A model generated the notes under the pieces. The model ran no database searches, was not told the origin of the DNA, and saw only the letters and a program-made list of their open reading frames with translations. Made by a program: the position numbers and the translations under genes. Positions 22,440-34,242 of a stretch of DNA of 64,000 bases are shown in pieces (the stretch's first letter is position 1; each line of letters begins with the position of its first letter). Origin of the DNA: Iris pallida (Eukaryota; Streptophyta; Magnoliopsida; Asparagales; Iridaceae); the NCBI GenBank assembly GCA_029216955.1, contig JANAVB010016199.1, forward strand, positions 11,169,595 through 11,233,594, written 5' to 3'.

Positions 22440-24105
22440 AAGAAAATGGATACCAAATGTCACATCTACTCGTTTTGTAGGTGGACCGACCCTCTCATGC
22501 TAGAAGCAAATAGATTCTCGATAGCGGATGTCTGCGACAACTGGCTGGTTATAAATCTCTATTCGCTACGCTATCGATGAAGAAAGAAGGATATGTTTTC
22601 TTCGAAAATAATCTGAGAGGTTATATAATAGGTAACGGTATTGTTGGTATGCCTCCTTACCCAGTTATAAAAGATGTTTGTCTGGTCACAGAGTTAAGGC
22701 GTAACCTGCTAAGTATTAGTCATCTTGTCGATAATGGTTATGGCATTAACTTTGTGAAAGATAATTTTTTTTATATATGATATGTCTACTAGAGATTTAG
22801 TTTATGAAGGAATAAGGGAGGATAATATTTATATTTTTTATCTATTAGACAGTACTAACAATGCAGGCAAGTGCCTTATAGCAAATAAAAATGAAAGCTG
22901 GCTATGGCACATGAGACTAGGACATGCAAATATAGACACCATATTAAGACTATCAACAAAGAATTGGTAAAAAGATTACCTGAAATTTCATTAAAAAGAG
23001 ACATGATATGTTTTGATTGTGAGAAAAATAAAGCAACTAGGTCATCATTTAAATCCATAAACGTTGTAAGTACTTGAAGACCTTTGCAATTATTACACAT
23101 GCATTTATTTGGGCCAAGTAGAGTCGACAATCTTGGTAGAAAACTCTACACTTTTATTATTGTTGATGAATTTTCTCGTTACAATTAATTTTCTTTTTAT
23201 CAAATAAAGTGGTGCACTTTTTGAATTTGAAGTTTTCTCTAAAAAGGTCCAAAACAAAAAGACCTTCATGATTACTCGCATCCGAAGTGATCAAGGAGGC
23301 GAATTCGAAATTCAAATTTTAAAAAGTTTTATGATTTAAATGGTTATTTTCATGAGTTTTTTTGTCCTAGAACTCCTCAAAAAATGGTGTTGTGGAGCGG
23401 AAGAATAGAACTCTTAGCGATATGACTAGAGTCATACTTAACCAATACAATTTTTTTGAAATATTTTTGGGCTGAAGTTGTAAGTATAACTTGTCATATT
23501 TTAAATAGGGCTCTTATTCAACCTATATTGAAGAAGACTCACTATGAATTGTGGTTTAATCGCATTCATAATATTTTTTATTTTATTATTTTTTACTGTC
23601 GTTTTATTCTGAACACCAAGGATAACTTGGGTAAGTTCTACTATAATGCAGATGAAGGAATATTTCTTTGTTATGCTGCTAAGAGTAAAGGATATAGAAT
23701 TTTCAATAAAAGGTCACTAATTGTTGAAGAGTCAATTAATGTTACCTTTGATGAACTTAACAATCAATTGCCAAGTGACAGTGATGAAAAAGACTTAGGG
23801 AAACATCCAGCAAAGCACCTGAAGATACACGAAAATAAGTTATCTGGAGAGTCTGCCAAAGAAGATGAGGTTCATGTCAAACCATCCAAAAACCTTGATC
23901 ATAGGTGATGTATCAAGGAAGTAAGTACATGTTCATCTACTAAGGATATAGTTGCTAATGTTGCATATATTTTACAAGTAGAACCTAAGTCAGTAGCAGA
24001 TGCTTTTAATGATAAATTTTAGATTTGTGCCATACAAGAGGAATTAAGCCAGTTCGAGAGAAACCAAGTTTGGGAACTTGATACCAAACATGTTAGTCTA
24101 TAATT
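22440..24105 (+). pseudogene. pol: Copia A protease, GAG-pre-integrase and integrase (broken)
   Basis: Protease ILDSGC near 22512. The pre-integrase domain has ESWLWHMRLGHANIDTI (22891-22945), and CFDC near 23011 completes the HHCC zinc site. The integrase core is scattered over frames: HLFGPSRV, TFIIVDEFSR, IRSDQGGEFE (about 23280), then ERKNRTL near 23400. A frame 23456-23908 gives FWAEVVSITCHILNRALI and the pre-RT linker. The last readable part, FERNQVWEL, precedes the inserted solo LTR at 24111. Many stops; not functional. Confidence 0.8.
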
Positions 24106-24110
24106 GGTAC

Positions 24111-25374
24111 CTATATGACCATTGAGCACCTCTAGAGGGAGGGTAAATAGAGTGCATGTGTGCAGCAGAATAATAATCACTACTAAAAATTATTTATGGC
24201 AGTAAACTACTGATATGAAGCAGACAGTATATAAGTAAATTCATAAAGTAAAAGAGTTCAGAAAAGCAAACTCAATGACACAGCGATATATACTGGTTTT
24301 CCTCTGAGAGGACTAGTCCAGTCTCGAGTACTCTTGCTCGATGTTAATCCACTATGGCACAAGCTTTAACTGAAAGCTTATGACTCTTACAACACCGTGC
24401 TTGGCGACGAACGCACGATCGACTCCAAAGATGATTTGAAAACTGGAATATTTTCTGAATGCAGCCTCCGATACAACTCTTTAATACCAAATTCTAGATT
24501 AAACAAAAACTGTACTGGCTTGGCTAAGAGTAGTATAGGATTAATTTGAAAGTGTAGCTCGTAGAAAACACTTAGGAATGAATAAATAAGAGAAGATTGA
24601 ATGAATGAGTGATTTGGAAATGTGAAATTTTTTCTCTATTTATAATGTTTTTGTAGACCGAATTTACGCAGAGTTCGGATGCATAAATCTCGCATTCAAA
24701 CGTTGTATACAGATTTAGAGGGAATTCAAAATGCTGTTCAAACTACTCTGACCGAACTCTGGCCGAATTCTGGCCGAGTTCTGTCAGACCAATTTTGGGC
24801 CAAATGGTTGGGTTTTGGGCTAATTTGGAATATAGACTTTTTGGATATGAATATGTGGATAGGTAGGCTATATTTTGTGAGCCAAGCCAGTACCGATCAT
24901 GATCAATCTTACATATTTTTTTAGACTCAAATAAGGATAAAAATACATAAGAAATATAAAAACCAATAGCCCTTTGATGACGTCTTTTTTCTTGACATTT
25001 GAGTAGACTTGAAGACGTCTTTTTTCTTGACAGCAGTTGTCCAAAGATAAACAGATCTGGAAATCTAAATACCAGTGGAACCCCCGAGTGTGAGGCCCTA
25101 GATAGGTTAGGCAGTTCAAAGAAATCTTCTTGTATAATGCTGTCTTTGGCCCATCATTAATCATTATTGCATATGTGTTGCTTTGATCATGCTTACTGTT
25201 TGTTTGCAAGTACATGTTAGGCGAACAAAATAGTATAGCAGTATGATAATTTAGTGAACAGTAGGACTATGCTAAGTATAAGTAGCAACGTGATAGTGAT
25301 TATTAGTGACATCATTATGTTAAACTTAATCAATTAGCCATATTCAAAAATATGATACAACCATTGGGCTAACA
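24111..25374 (-). repeat. Solo LTR of the copia A family inserted in copia A pol
   Basis: Minus-strand LTR, 1264 bp. It begins TGTTAGCCCAATGG (25374) and ends near GGTCATATA at 24111, where CA has mutated to TA. It is flanked by the 5-bp duplication GTACC (24106-24110 and 25375-25379), and the RT reading resumes directly after it (ACCAAATGGATATTC). Contains CTATTTATAATG (near 24635-24650, element sense reversed) as a possible TATA. Its 3' half matches 20396-20908. Confidence 0.85.
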
Positions 25375-26700
25375 GTACCAAATGGATATTCCAAAATAAA
25401 CCAAGTGAGGACGGACAAGTCGTTTGTAACAAAGCATGTCTAGTTGCTCAGGGTTATAATCAAGAAGAATGAATTGATTATGACGAGACCTATGCTCCTA
25501 TTGCTAGACTAGAAACCATTCGCATGCTTTGTACATATGCATATTTTCGTGAATTCAAACTTTTTCAAATGGACGTCAATAGTACATTTTTAAATGATTT
25601 TATAAAAGAAAAGTTATTTGTAAAACAACCCCTAGATTTTAAGATTTTAAATTTGTTGATCATGTTTCAAACTTAAAAAGGCATTATATGGACTCAAACA
25701 AGCCCCTAGAGCTTGGTATGATCGTCTAAGTACCTTTTTAATTAAAAGTGGTTTTCAAAAGGGAAGGTTGATACTACTCTATTTATCAAAACTTTTGATG
25801 ATAATATTTTATTAGTGTAAATATTTATTGATGACATAATCTTTAGGTCAACTAATGAGTTACTCTGTCAAGTGTTTGCTAAGTGTATGCAGAATAAATT
25901 TGAGATGAGCATGATGGAAGAGCTAAACTACTTTTTCGGACTACAAATCAGACATAATTCACAATGGACTTTCATCAATCAAGCCAAGTACACGAAAAAA
26001 TTGCTAAAGAAGTTCGACTTCGACAATTCAAAGCCTATCGGCACTCCAATGGCTATATCAACGAAGCTTGACCTTGATGATAGCGACAAATCGAGTATCG
26101 ATGTATGATTGATAGTTTACTATACTTAACAGCTAGTCGTTCAAATATTATGTTTAGTTTTGCATATGTGTTAGATATCAAGCCAGTCCTAAGGAATCAC
26201 ACCTATGCGCAGTTAAGCGTATCTTTCAATTCTAAGGGTACTTCTACTGTCGACTTGTGATATCCCAAAACCACATCCTTTAACCTAATTGGTTACTCGA
26301 TGCTAATTTTGCTGGATGCAAAGTAGATCATAAATGTACCAGCGGTACGTGTCATTTTCTTGGAAAAGTTTTAGTCTCTTGGTTTAGCAAAAAATAAAAT
26401 TTTGTTGCATTATCAACAACTGAATCTGAGTATACCGTTACAGGATGTCATTGTGCACAAATTTTATGGATGAAGCAAACCTTAGAATACTACAATTTAT
26501 TTTTCAAAAATATTCTCTTTCTCTATGACAACACTAGTACGGTTAATTCGACTAAGAACCCAGTATGTCACTCACGCACAAAACACATAGAAATACGTCA
26601 TCATTTTTTGAGTGATCATCAACAACATGGAGATATTTGTCTAGAATTTATTAACACAAATTATCAACTAGCAAATATTTTCACAAAGCCATTAGCCGAG
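25375..26700 (+). pseudogene. pol: Copia A reverse transcriptase and RNase H (broken)
   Basis: RT motifs across frames: [48 protein letters not shown], then FIDDII in place of the usual YVDD (about 25826). Open segment 25872-26108 holds FEMSMMEELNYFFGLQIR, a SIRE-lineage signature. RNase H follows with TKHIEIRHHFLSD and ANIFTKPLAE (26470-26700). At 26701 the reading is cut by solo LTR S1, and the final 19 codons resume at 38051. Stops near 25470, 25817 and 26105. Confidence 0.85.
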
Positions 26701-28505
26701 TGTAAGCCCACTTCCCAAATTTTTTATTTTTTTTATTTTATTTGTTTATGATTAATTTTATGGTCATTGTGAGTCATACCAAAGCTTGTAGGTGGGATAT
26801 GACCATATTAAGGTCATATGACCTCTAGATAGCTTATATATGTATTATTTAGCTATTTTATATTTTTCTACAATTTTTGGATTTTTTAAGTATTTAATAT
26901 TTAAGGTTTTATTATTTTAAGGACTTTCAAGATTTACTGTAAGGTCATACGGGGGTATTTTTGGACCAAATATTTTTATTTGGGCTCTAAATGACTAAAA
27001 ATATTTTCTAGAATATTTTAGAATTTTTCTGGATTTATTTAGACTTTTTGGGAATTTTTATATAATTAAAACCTATAGAAATTATATTTTATAGGCTTTG
27101 AGAATTTACTGTGAGTTCACACGATAATATTTTGTGTTAAAATATTTTATTTATATTCTAGACACTTAGAAATATTTTCTAGAATTTTCTAGAATTTTTC
27201 TGGATTTTTCTGCAATTTATTTTGATTTATTTGGACTTAAAATGATTTTTAAATAATTTTCTGAATTAAATAAATAAATATCCAGAAATCCACCCGGAGG
27301 TGGCCCACCTGTCGACGCCAACTGCTACAGTGACCGCCTCTCTCTCTCCTATATATATATTATTATATTCGCCCACCCTAATTAAATTCTAGCAGCCTTT
27401 TGTGGAAGAACTCATCTAGGGTTTCCAACTTCCCGAAGCGATTTCCGTCAACTTCGACGTGCTTTTTGTGCGCCATTTTTTTTTGTTGGATTCGTATCGA
27501 GGTAAGCTTTCTGACTATGTAATTTATTTTTGTAGATATTATTCCTAAATTTCTAGAAAATTCGTAGGGTGTCGGTTGTCCGAGACTTGACACATTTTGG
27601 TGTTTTCGAGATTTCGGGAGGACCGGAAATCGAAATCATGAACCGTTTAAAGTTTCGGAAAGCTAACCAAGAACTCTACAACATATATTTTTTCCAGAAA
27701 TTAATTCGTTCATCTAGTATTTTAATTTTCTGTTGAACTCAGAATTGATCGGTTGATCCCTGTTTTGGTCACGATTAGCCATAACGGCGATATCTTTTGA
27801 CCAAAGCGTGATTTTGTGGCATTGTTAATTCCAGCGCACTCGAGGCGCTGAAATCTACCAAGGTGCACTTTCAAAATCTAGAGTTCACAGCGTTTGGCTA
27901 GATAGTCAACGGCACGTCTCGATTTGCGTGCCATGGTTTCCAAAATTAGGAAACATGACTTTTGATGGCCAAACTTGCATGTTTAGATTATATTCAGATT
28001 TTTATTAGGTTAAATTAGGTTTTTAAGTAAATTATTCCAGAATTAATTATTATTATATTAGTAACCCAACTAGCCACTATTTCATGAATTTAGAACTAGA
28101 ACATTAGAATTGATTTATAGTTTTTGTGCACGGTTCATGGTGCGATATGTGTTATAGGTTGACAGCTCCTAGATCAGCATTCCCTCATCCTTGACTTGTG
28201 ACTATGGTTTGTGCAAGGACCACAGGCAAGTATACCTTGCCTCCCTCTACAGTTTATTTACATGCATATTTCTATTATTATATAGTTTTACTAGTTGATT
28301 ATTTACATGAGATTTGTATATTGTGCATGCTAGTATAGATATAGTTCTTGTTCATAGTTAATTTTGTAGTTCATATTGGATTGGTTTTCTTGTGTATCAT
28401 GATTGGGTCGTGTCGTGTCATCACATGTACTTGGACTGAGTCGCATCGTGTCAAAGGATGAATAAGTCATAACAGAACTGTTGTACCTTGAATTCTTGAA
28501 TCTAA

Positions 28506-28808
28506 CCTACGAGTCCACACTAGGGGCGAAGGTTAGTAGTTATCTGTATCTTTATTCTTGAAGCTAACCTGCGAGTCCACACTAGGGGCGAGGGTTAGTA
28601 GATATTTGTCCGCACCTGCGAGTCCACACTAGGGGCGAGGGTGATTTCTTGAAGCTAACCTGCGAGTCCACACTAGGGGCGAGGGTTAGTAGTTATATGT
28701 TCTGCACCTGCGAGTCCACATTAGGGGCGAGGGTGTTTTCTTGAAGCTAACCTGCGAGTCCACATTAGGGGCGAGGGTGTTTTCTTGAAGCTAACCTGCG
28801 AGTCCACA
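28506..28808 (+). repeat. S1 tandem-like array: CCTGCGAGTCCACACTAGGG units
   Basis: Seven starts of a roughly 28-bp core (CCTGCGAGTCCACACTAGGG plus GCGAGGGT) at about 46-60 bp spacing. The seventh is cut by E3 at 28808 and completes at 37367, and an eighth follows near 37403. The spacers are TTAGTAGT... or TTTCTTGAAGCTAA. Confidence 0.85.
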
Positions 28809-29249
28809 TGTAAAACCCCTGAATTTTTGGAAATTTTTTTTTATTAATTGCCTTAAATATGATTTTATGGAAATTTTTATATTTGTTGTTTTTAAATTAT
28901 TAATCGATTTCATGTTTAACATTTATTTATTTATTCATTTAATTATCTAGCATTTTAAAGGAACTAAAGTAAATATTATTGTAAATAATAATAGTAGTAT
29001 TAATGCTCTATTATTTTGTTATTACCAATATAACTATATCATTTTTATTATTTATTTTTATATTTATCATTATTATCATTTTTATAATTATTATTTTTAT
29101 TATTATAATTTATTTATTTATTTATCCCTTAGAAATAAAATTTTTGTGTACAATTATAAAGGTACAGCATTTTACAAGTCTAAAAATTCTGAAAATATTT
29201 TGTATATATTTTTATAGAATTTTGGGTAAAAATTTTTTATACATTTAAA

Positions 29250-29250
29250 A

Positions 29251-29333
<83 letters not shown>
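29250..29333. repeat. (AT)n microsatellite in E3 5' LTR
   Basis: Pure AT dinucleotide. The 3' LTR equivalent (34691-34788) differs in length and internal order, as expected for slippage. Confidence 0.95.
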
Positions 29334-29334
<1 letters not shown>

Positions 29335-29682
29335 TTATATCCTTAAAAGTTTTTGTAAAAAAAAAAATTTTAATGAAACCGCTACTGTACCTCTCCCTTC
29401 TCCTAGGGCCGGGCCCACTCTGCTCGCGTAAGTCCAGAGCTAACTCTCGTTAGCTTTTTTTTTTTAAAAAATTTAATGAACATACTGTTCATTCTCTCCA
29501 CAGCCCGAGCCGCGCGGGTTTGCTCGATAGTTAGGAAACCCAAAATTTCGAACTCCTCTAATTCTTCACGAAATCTTTTTAAATTTCTTTTGTGCAATCC
29601 TAGTATGATTCTCTACAGAATTATACTAAATCTGGGAATATTTAAATTCAAATGGATTGAAATAAAAATTCTCAAATATATG

Positions 29683-29692
29683 GCTATATAAT
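29683..29692 (+). promoter_or_regulatory. E3 5' LTR TATA box
   Basis: GGCTATATAATCACC upstream of a pyrimidine-rich start region; conserved at about 35143-35152 in the 3' LTR. Solo LTR S2 has a similar CTATATAAG at 42853. Confidence 0.6.
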
Positions 29693-31379
29693 CACCCGAG
29701 AGACTCTACCCCAACCCTCTCTCCTCGACTTCAACTTCTGGAAGGCTCGCTACAACCCCCTACCTTCCGTGCACACCTCGGACCATCTGCAGTCGCGCGC
29801 CACCGGCCGGAGCAGTCGCAGCCACCACGCGCGCAGGAAGAAGCCGCTGTCGCAATACTGCAAGAACAGTCAGGTATGCCTGTTCGTCGTCGTTTTTCTC
29901 CCACTAGGCTAAATCATTTTTGACTCTGTAAGTTCCTATGCATAGACGATATAACCATCTAACAACCCTGTCAAGTAGTTCGTATTTAACTGCTTCGAAT
30001 TAATTGAGAAATAGAAACCAAATCAGGCCGAGAACTCAATTTCTCGAAAAACAGGGAACGAGTAAACCAATCCAAAGTGCTGTTTTGGAAGACCCTTTCT
30101 GGCCAAGCCATCGACCAAATTAAAAATCTAATTGAACAACCTAGAAGTCAACCCATAGGGCTACAGAACCCACTTCATAGATTCTGATTTCTTCGACTGA
30201 GCACCAAGAAAACTGATTTCGAAAATTTAGAAAAAATTTGCTTTTCAAAACAGAAATTTGTGAAAATCTCTCCGATACGACGTGCGTCCAGTCAAACCGG
30301 GTGACGTGGTCGCGCACTATACGCATCAAAAGGCGCGTATAGATGTTGTCGACGTATGGGAACTGACGGAACTCAGTTTCGTCGCGTGTGTGCGACGAAA
30401 TCAGTGTGTATCCGTCAAGATACCCCCGTATCGACGCTTTGCAAACTTGGCCCTAACTTTGTGCACGTTCGTCAAATCGAGACGAAACTTGCACCAACAG
30501 ATCCGAATCAAAATTTTGGTCCTGCATGCCAAGTTTGGTCCGATTCTGAGAAGGTTGATCGGAATGCCAAAATTGGCGGGCCTGCGACCCGATCCAACGG
30601 GCGATTTTGTGCACGGCTCATCGGAATCCAAAATTGGACATACCGTTGGGTTCGTCTCCTCAAACCGAATCTGTAGACATATAGTTTGATGACTTTAGAG
30701 ATCGTAGGTTCTGGCACGTGTTTCGGTGCAAAGCGGGTCCAACGGCGGACATCGTTTTGACCCGAAATTACAATTTTGCCCCTGTTCCAGAATTGTACTT
30801 TTGGACAGGCATTTCCTAGGTATATCTTCTTCACCGAGATCATTTTTTATGTTTGTTTCAGCGTCTGGAGTCATCTGTGATTTGTGAGTTTTGGTGCTGA
30901 CACTTGCTATTCTTGGATTGCCCTTCTCGCACCGCAGGCAAGTATACCTTGCTATGATTTCTGATTATGCATATTTATTTCAGTATGTTTATTTATTTAT
31001 TTTCTATTTATTTGTTTAAACTGCGCGTCCAAGTCACACTTGGGTGCAAGCGACTATATTAGTCGTTCTTTTTTTGTTTCTTTTCTTTATTTATGCATAT
31101 CGACCTAGAGTTAAGAGACGACCTCATGTGTATGAAGTATTCTATGCTTCATTGGCCCTGACACTTGTGTATCACGAGTCACGAGTCTCATATAGATCTC
31201 GGACGTATGTATCGACTGGCCATCGGTGCGCACATGCCGTGCGATAGGCAATAACTTCTAATAGTTATGGTTGTCTAGAAGACTTAGCAGTTATTAGGAA
31301 TGTCGTGATGTGGATACAGCACGTGTAGTGCATGGGATAGGAGGAGACAGCTATTAGGCGTAGGGGCTTTCACTCGTTT

Positions 31380-31600
31380 ACTTTTCTCTAGACGCCCTTA
31401 GTGACTCAGTCGAGTGCTAATGGGACGTGCATTTACTTTCCTCTAGCTGCCGTTAGTGACTCGCCCAAGAGCTAGTGGCCGTGCATTTATTTTTCTCTAG
31501 ATGCCCCTTAGCTCTCGCTCGAGTGCTAATGGGCCATGCATTTACTTTTCTCTAGACGCCACTAGTGCCTTGGTTGAAACGCTAACGCGCCGTGTTTCTC
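31380..31600 (+). repeat. E3 LTR tandem repeats, about 55-60 bp unit, four copies
   Basis: Each unit carries TTTTCTCTAGA (or TTTCCTCTAG), a CTTAGTG or CTAGTGC block, and GCTAATGGG..GTGCATTTA. The same array is present at about 36545-36765 in the 3' LTR. No coding potential. Confidence 0.7.
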
Positions 31601-31750
31601 GCTTAGGAAGGCCCCTGTGTGAAACGTTGTCTTCTAATTGCATTTTCACATAGACGGTTAGGTAGCCCAGTTGTTGTTTATATTACAGTTATTGTAGCAT
31701 GTTTTTCTGTATCTTGTTACGTCCCTCTGAGGACCTGGTGATCTCTCCAG

Positions 31751-31839
31751 GATTAGACGAGCAGGACTATCCCGAGGAGTACGGTGCAGCATTGGATCCA
31801 TCATACATCGGTGACGAGGCATCTCCTGCTCATACTTAG
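31751..31839 (+). CDS. E3 5' LTR exon C: acidic YG-core terminal exon (putative)
   Basis: Acceptor GATCTCTCCAG, then two leading bases, then LDEQDYPEEYGAALDPSYIG, DEASPAHT and TAG at 31837-31839. YGAALD is identical to the E4 block. The upstream candidate (30862-30937, acceptor GTTTGTTTCAG, donor CAG/GCAAGTAT) joins in phase but carries an in-frame TGA near 30898, so the spliced product may be lost in this family. The 3' LTR copy (36925-37013) is also open, with its acceptor changed to CAAG. Confidence 0.45.
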
Positions 31840-32201
31840 TTTTTACTCTTTATTATCTGCGACCATGTATTGGACATCTTTTACATTTCCTTTTTTGCTA
31901 TTTGAGGAGGTTGGACTCCATTTTATTTGAGACTATTTTCATAGCTGTTTGGAGTGGGTATGTCCACCCGGCTATATTTTGACATCATCATTTATCTTAT
32001 TTAGTAGACTTTATTTTATTCTCTGTGTTGAGCTGTGGATGAGATTTAGTTATATTATTGTGGCTTATCATGTATTATTATTACAGCTTATGTACCAATA
32101 CGAAGATTACCACATATTGGTGTATTCTTCGTATAAGTACAGCTGGCATGTACGTATTCCTAGTCCTACGTATTTGGGACTTGGGTGTTACATTGTTTTT
32201 G

Positions 32202-32219
32202 TGGTGGCCCATGCAGGTC
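32202..32219 (+). other. E3 primer binding site, tRNA-Ile(AAU)-like
   Basis: TGGTGGCCCATGCAGGTC, nine bases after the LTR end (32192). Identical to E2 and E4. Confidence 0.8.
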
Positions 32220-32365
32220 GAGATAAATTGTTTGGTTACCTCACCGTACCAAGCAAGCCTGCATATAGGAATAGAGTTTAGGAATCTCATCCATATGCTA
32301 AATCGCCTTCTTTGATTTCAAATTTTGGATTCTCGATTGACTGCTTGTCTTGCATCTAGCTTGAT

Positions 32366-32402
32366 CTCGTCCTAACGTAATCTCTATTTTCGTGCCAATA
32401 GG
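32366..32402 (+). promoter_or_regulatory. 3' splice site and branch-point consensus abutting E3 gag ATG
   Basis: CCTAACG (a CTAAC branch-point match, near 32371) is followed by TCTCTATTTTCGTGCCAATAG, then G-ATG at 32403. The clearest case of the gag-proximal acceptor among the four elements. Confidence 0.5.
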
Positions 32403-33782
32403 ATGAATCTTCGTAGTGGTCGCTCTACTCCTCTCGCCATTACTAATGGGAACGCCACTGCTCAAGAAGGACCAGTAGGTCAGCCACCCCTGTCTCTTAC
32501 CACTCCAGCACCATCCGGACTGCAGCCTGTGATGACACCACCCACTACTCAACAACAAGCCCCGGAGCCCCAAGTAGGACAGACAGGCCCCGAAAACCCT
32601 ATATCTCAAGAAGAGTACCTGCCACCCCCGCCACCATATCCACCTCAGTTTCCACCACAGATTCTACCCCTATATCCACCTCAATATCCACCTCCCTATC
32701 CACCATCATATCCACCACAGCAGCCTCCACAGCATCCACCATCATATCCACCCCAGTATCCTCCGCAGTATTCGCCCCAATACCCTCCACACTACCCCCA
32801 TCCATATCCTTCATATCCCCCACAGTACGGACCACAGTTTGTGCCTCAGATGCCATACATGCTTCCGCAGCAGCCCATGCCTCAGGCTAGCGGGACTACT
32901 ACCGACCAGATCCTCCAGAGCTTAGTACAGGCTCAGATGCAGCAGAGTGAGACTATTAGGAGGAGTTTGGAGACAGCACTGACCCGAGCACCCCAAGCCT
33001 CTGTGGGTACTATCGAAGGGTTCCGCAACATGAATCCTTCGCACTTCAAGGGCACTGAAGACGTCATTAGGATCACCAATTGGCTGGTTAAGACAAAAAA
33101 TCTCCTGAAGGCTTCAGAGTTATCCACAGATCTATGGATGACGGCAGTGAAGTTACAGCTGGAAGGAAATGCTTATGATTGGTGGGCCGCAGAGGAAAGA
33201 CGACTAGGACTTGATCAAACATGGGAGGAGTTCAAAGAGCTATTCAATAAGAAGTATTTCTCCGACACTGCCAAGGATGCACTTTATGACCAGTTCCTAC
33301 ACTTAGAACAAGAAAGCATGACAGTTGATGAATACGATGCCGAGTTCAGTCGGTTCAGTCGTTTTGCTCCCGGATTAGTGTCGACGGAGTTGGAGAAGGC
33401 CAAGAGGTTTCATAGAGGCTTGAGCATAGAGCTGCAAAGATACACTAGTTCAGAGTCGCGAGTTTCACAGGCAGCCGTCTTGGCAGAGGCTAGGACTCAG
33501 GAGGCAATAAACAAAAAGGCACCAAGTCGACGATCAACAACCACAGTTGGACCAGCTAAAGATACTCAAGTAGGACCAGTGAAGCGACCCCTAACACACC
33601 AACAGCATCAACTGCAGAGGGCAGGACCATATCAGGTGCAGGAGAAGATCATATGCCACTATTATGGCAAGATGGGTCATGTTCAGAGAGATTGTCGACG
33701 ATGTCTAGGGCATTGCTTAGCTTGTGGTTCTAGTCAGCATCATGCCAAAGATTGTCCACAGCGGAGAACTACTGTAACGTAA
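32403..33782 (+). CDS. gag: E3 gag, intact (459 aa)
   Basis: Capsid-nucleocapsid protein of the gag-only element. The N-terminus MNLRSGRSTPLA is followed by a Pro/Tyr/Gln repeat region (residues about 70-165, PPQYPP-type units). The gag core runs about residues 205-345 (FKGTEDVIRITNWLVKTKNL, YDWWAAEERRLGLDQTWEEF, DAEFSRFSRFAPGLV). There are two knuckles near the C-terminus: CHYYGKMGHVQRDC, with the second Cys replaced by Tyr, and CLACGSSQHHAKDC, complete. It ends with TAA at 33780. The same frame continues afterwards for about 40 codons (GQAFNMIATGPPN), the usual gag-protease spacer, and then homology stops before any protease. An open gag in an element without pol suggests selection or very recent activity. 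Confidence 0.9.
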   Translation: MNLRSGRSTPLAITNGNATAQEGPVGQPPLSLTTPAPSGLQPVMTPPTTQQQAPEPQVGQTGPENPISQEEYLPPPPPYPPQFPPQILPLYPPQYPPPYPPSYPPQQPPQHPPSYPPQYPPQYSPQYPPHYPHPYPSYPPQYGPQFVPQMPYMLPQQPMPQASGTTTDQILQSLVQAQMQQSETIRRSLETALTRAPQASVGTIEGFRNMNPSHFKGTEDVIRITNWLVKTKNLLKASELSTDLWMTAVKLQLEGNAYDWWAAEERRLGLDQTWEEFKELFNKKYFSDTAKDALYDQFLHLEQESMTVDEYDAEFSRFSRFAPGLVSTELEKAKRFHRGLSIELQRYTSSESRVSQAAVLAEARTQEAINKKAPSRRSTTTVGPAKDTQVGPVKRPLTHQQHQLQRAGPYQVQEKIICHYYGKMGHVQRDCRRCLGHCLACGSSQHHAKDCPQRRTTVT

Positions 33783-34242
33783 CAGACGCCAAGGCCAGCA
33801 GTAATTGAAAACCCAAGGGGCAACCAAAACATGGGTCAGGCGTTCAACATGATAGCGACAGGACCACCAAACCAAGGAGCCATAGAGACAGGTATGACGT
33901 CTTAGTTAAATTTACAATTGCATGACCATGATCATAGAATAACTTAGAAATTTTATGATATAAACCTTGTTAGAGATAGAAACACGAGGGTATCCTATAT
34001 AGTTAGAATTCACACCAGTAACCCTTGTCAGCACCATAAATCGATCCGCTTCCTCGGTTTGCATGTCATCGTAGTGCCCTGCTAAAATGCAGAAGTGCGA
34101 GGACGACATACACAACCGTATATCTCTTTTTGCACGAAAATCGTAACATGATCTTCGCGTTCTGTTCCTTCTCCATCTTCATTTCCCTCGATCGTGCGTT
34201 ATTTCTAATTTCGAGGACGAAATTCTTATAAGTTGGGTAGGA
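33783..34242 (+). other. E3 residual gag-protease spacer, non-coding tail and PPT
   Basis: The spacer up to about 33905 is followed by unassigned AT-rich sequence. The conserved pre-LTR block TTTCGAGGACGAAATTC (34209-34226) and a purine tract (GTTGGGTAGGA) touch the 3' LTR at 34243. The same block precedes the E4 3' LTR. Confidence 0.7.

Larger units (their letters stand above)
28809..32192 (+). repeat. E3 5' LTR (3384 bp)
   Basis: Contains an (AT)n tract (29250-29333), TATA box CTATATAAT (29683-29692), a donor-like CAG/GTATGCC (29871-29877), a CAG/GCAAGTATACC motif (30935-30952), four imperfect repeats of a TTTTCTCTAGA-containing unit (31380-31600) and exon C (31751-31839). Confidence 0.9.

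Noticed and set aside
28506..28808. Regularly spaced repeats resembling a CRISPR array
   Set aside because: The spacers are themselves near-identical, the array is inside a plant LTR, and no cas genes or bacterial features are present.
29003..29453. Plus-strand frames rich in Ile/Tyr around the AT tract, and the equivalents in the 3' LTR
   Set aside because: Low-complexity translation of AT-rich LTR sequence; differs between the two LTRs only by slippage.
30282..30689. Plus-strand frames of 106-135 codons in the E3 LTR, repeated at 35432-35848
   Set aside because: Overlapping frames on both strands in moderately GC-rich LTR sequence; no motif, and no agreement with the splice-site pattern.
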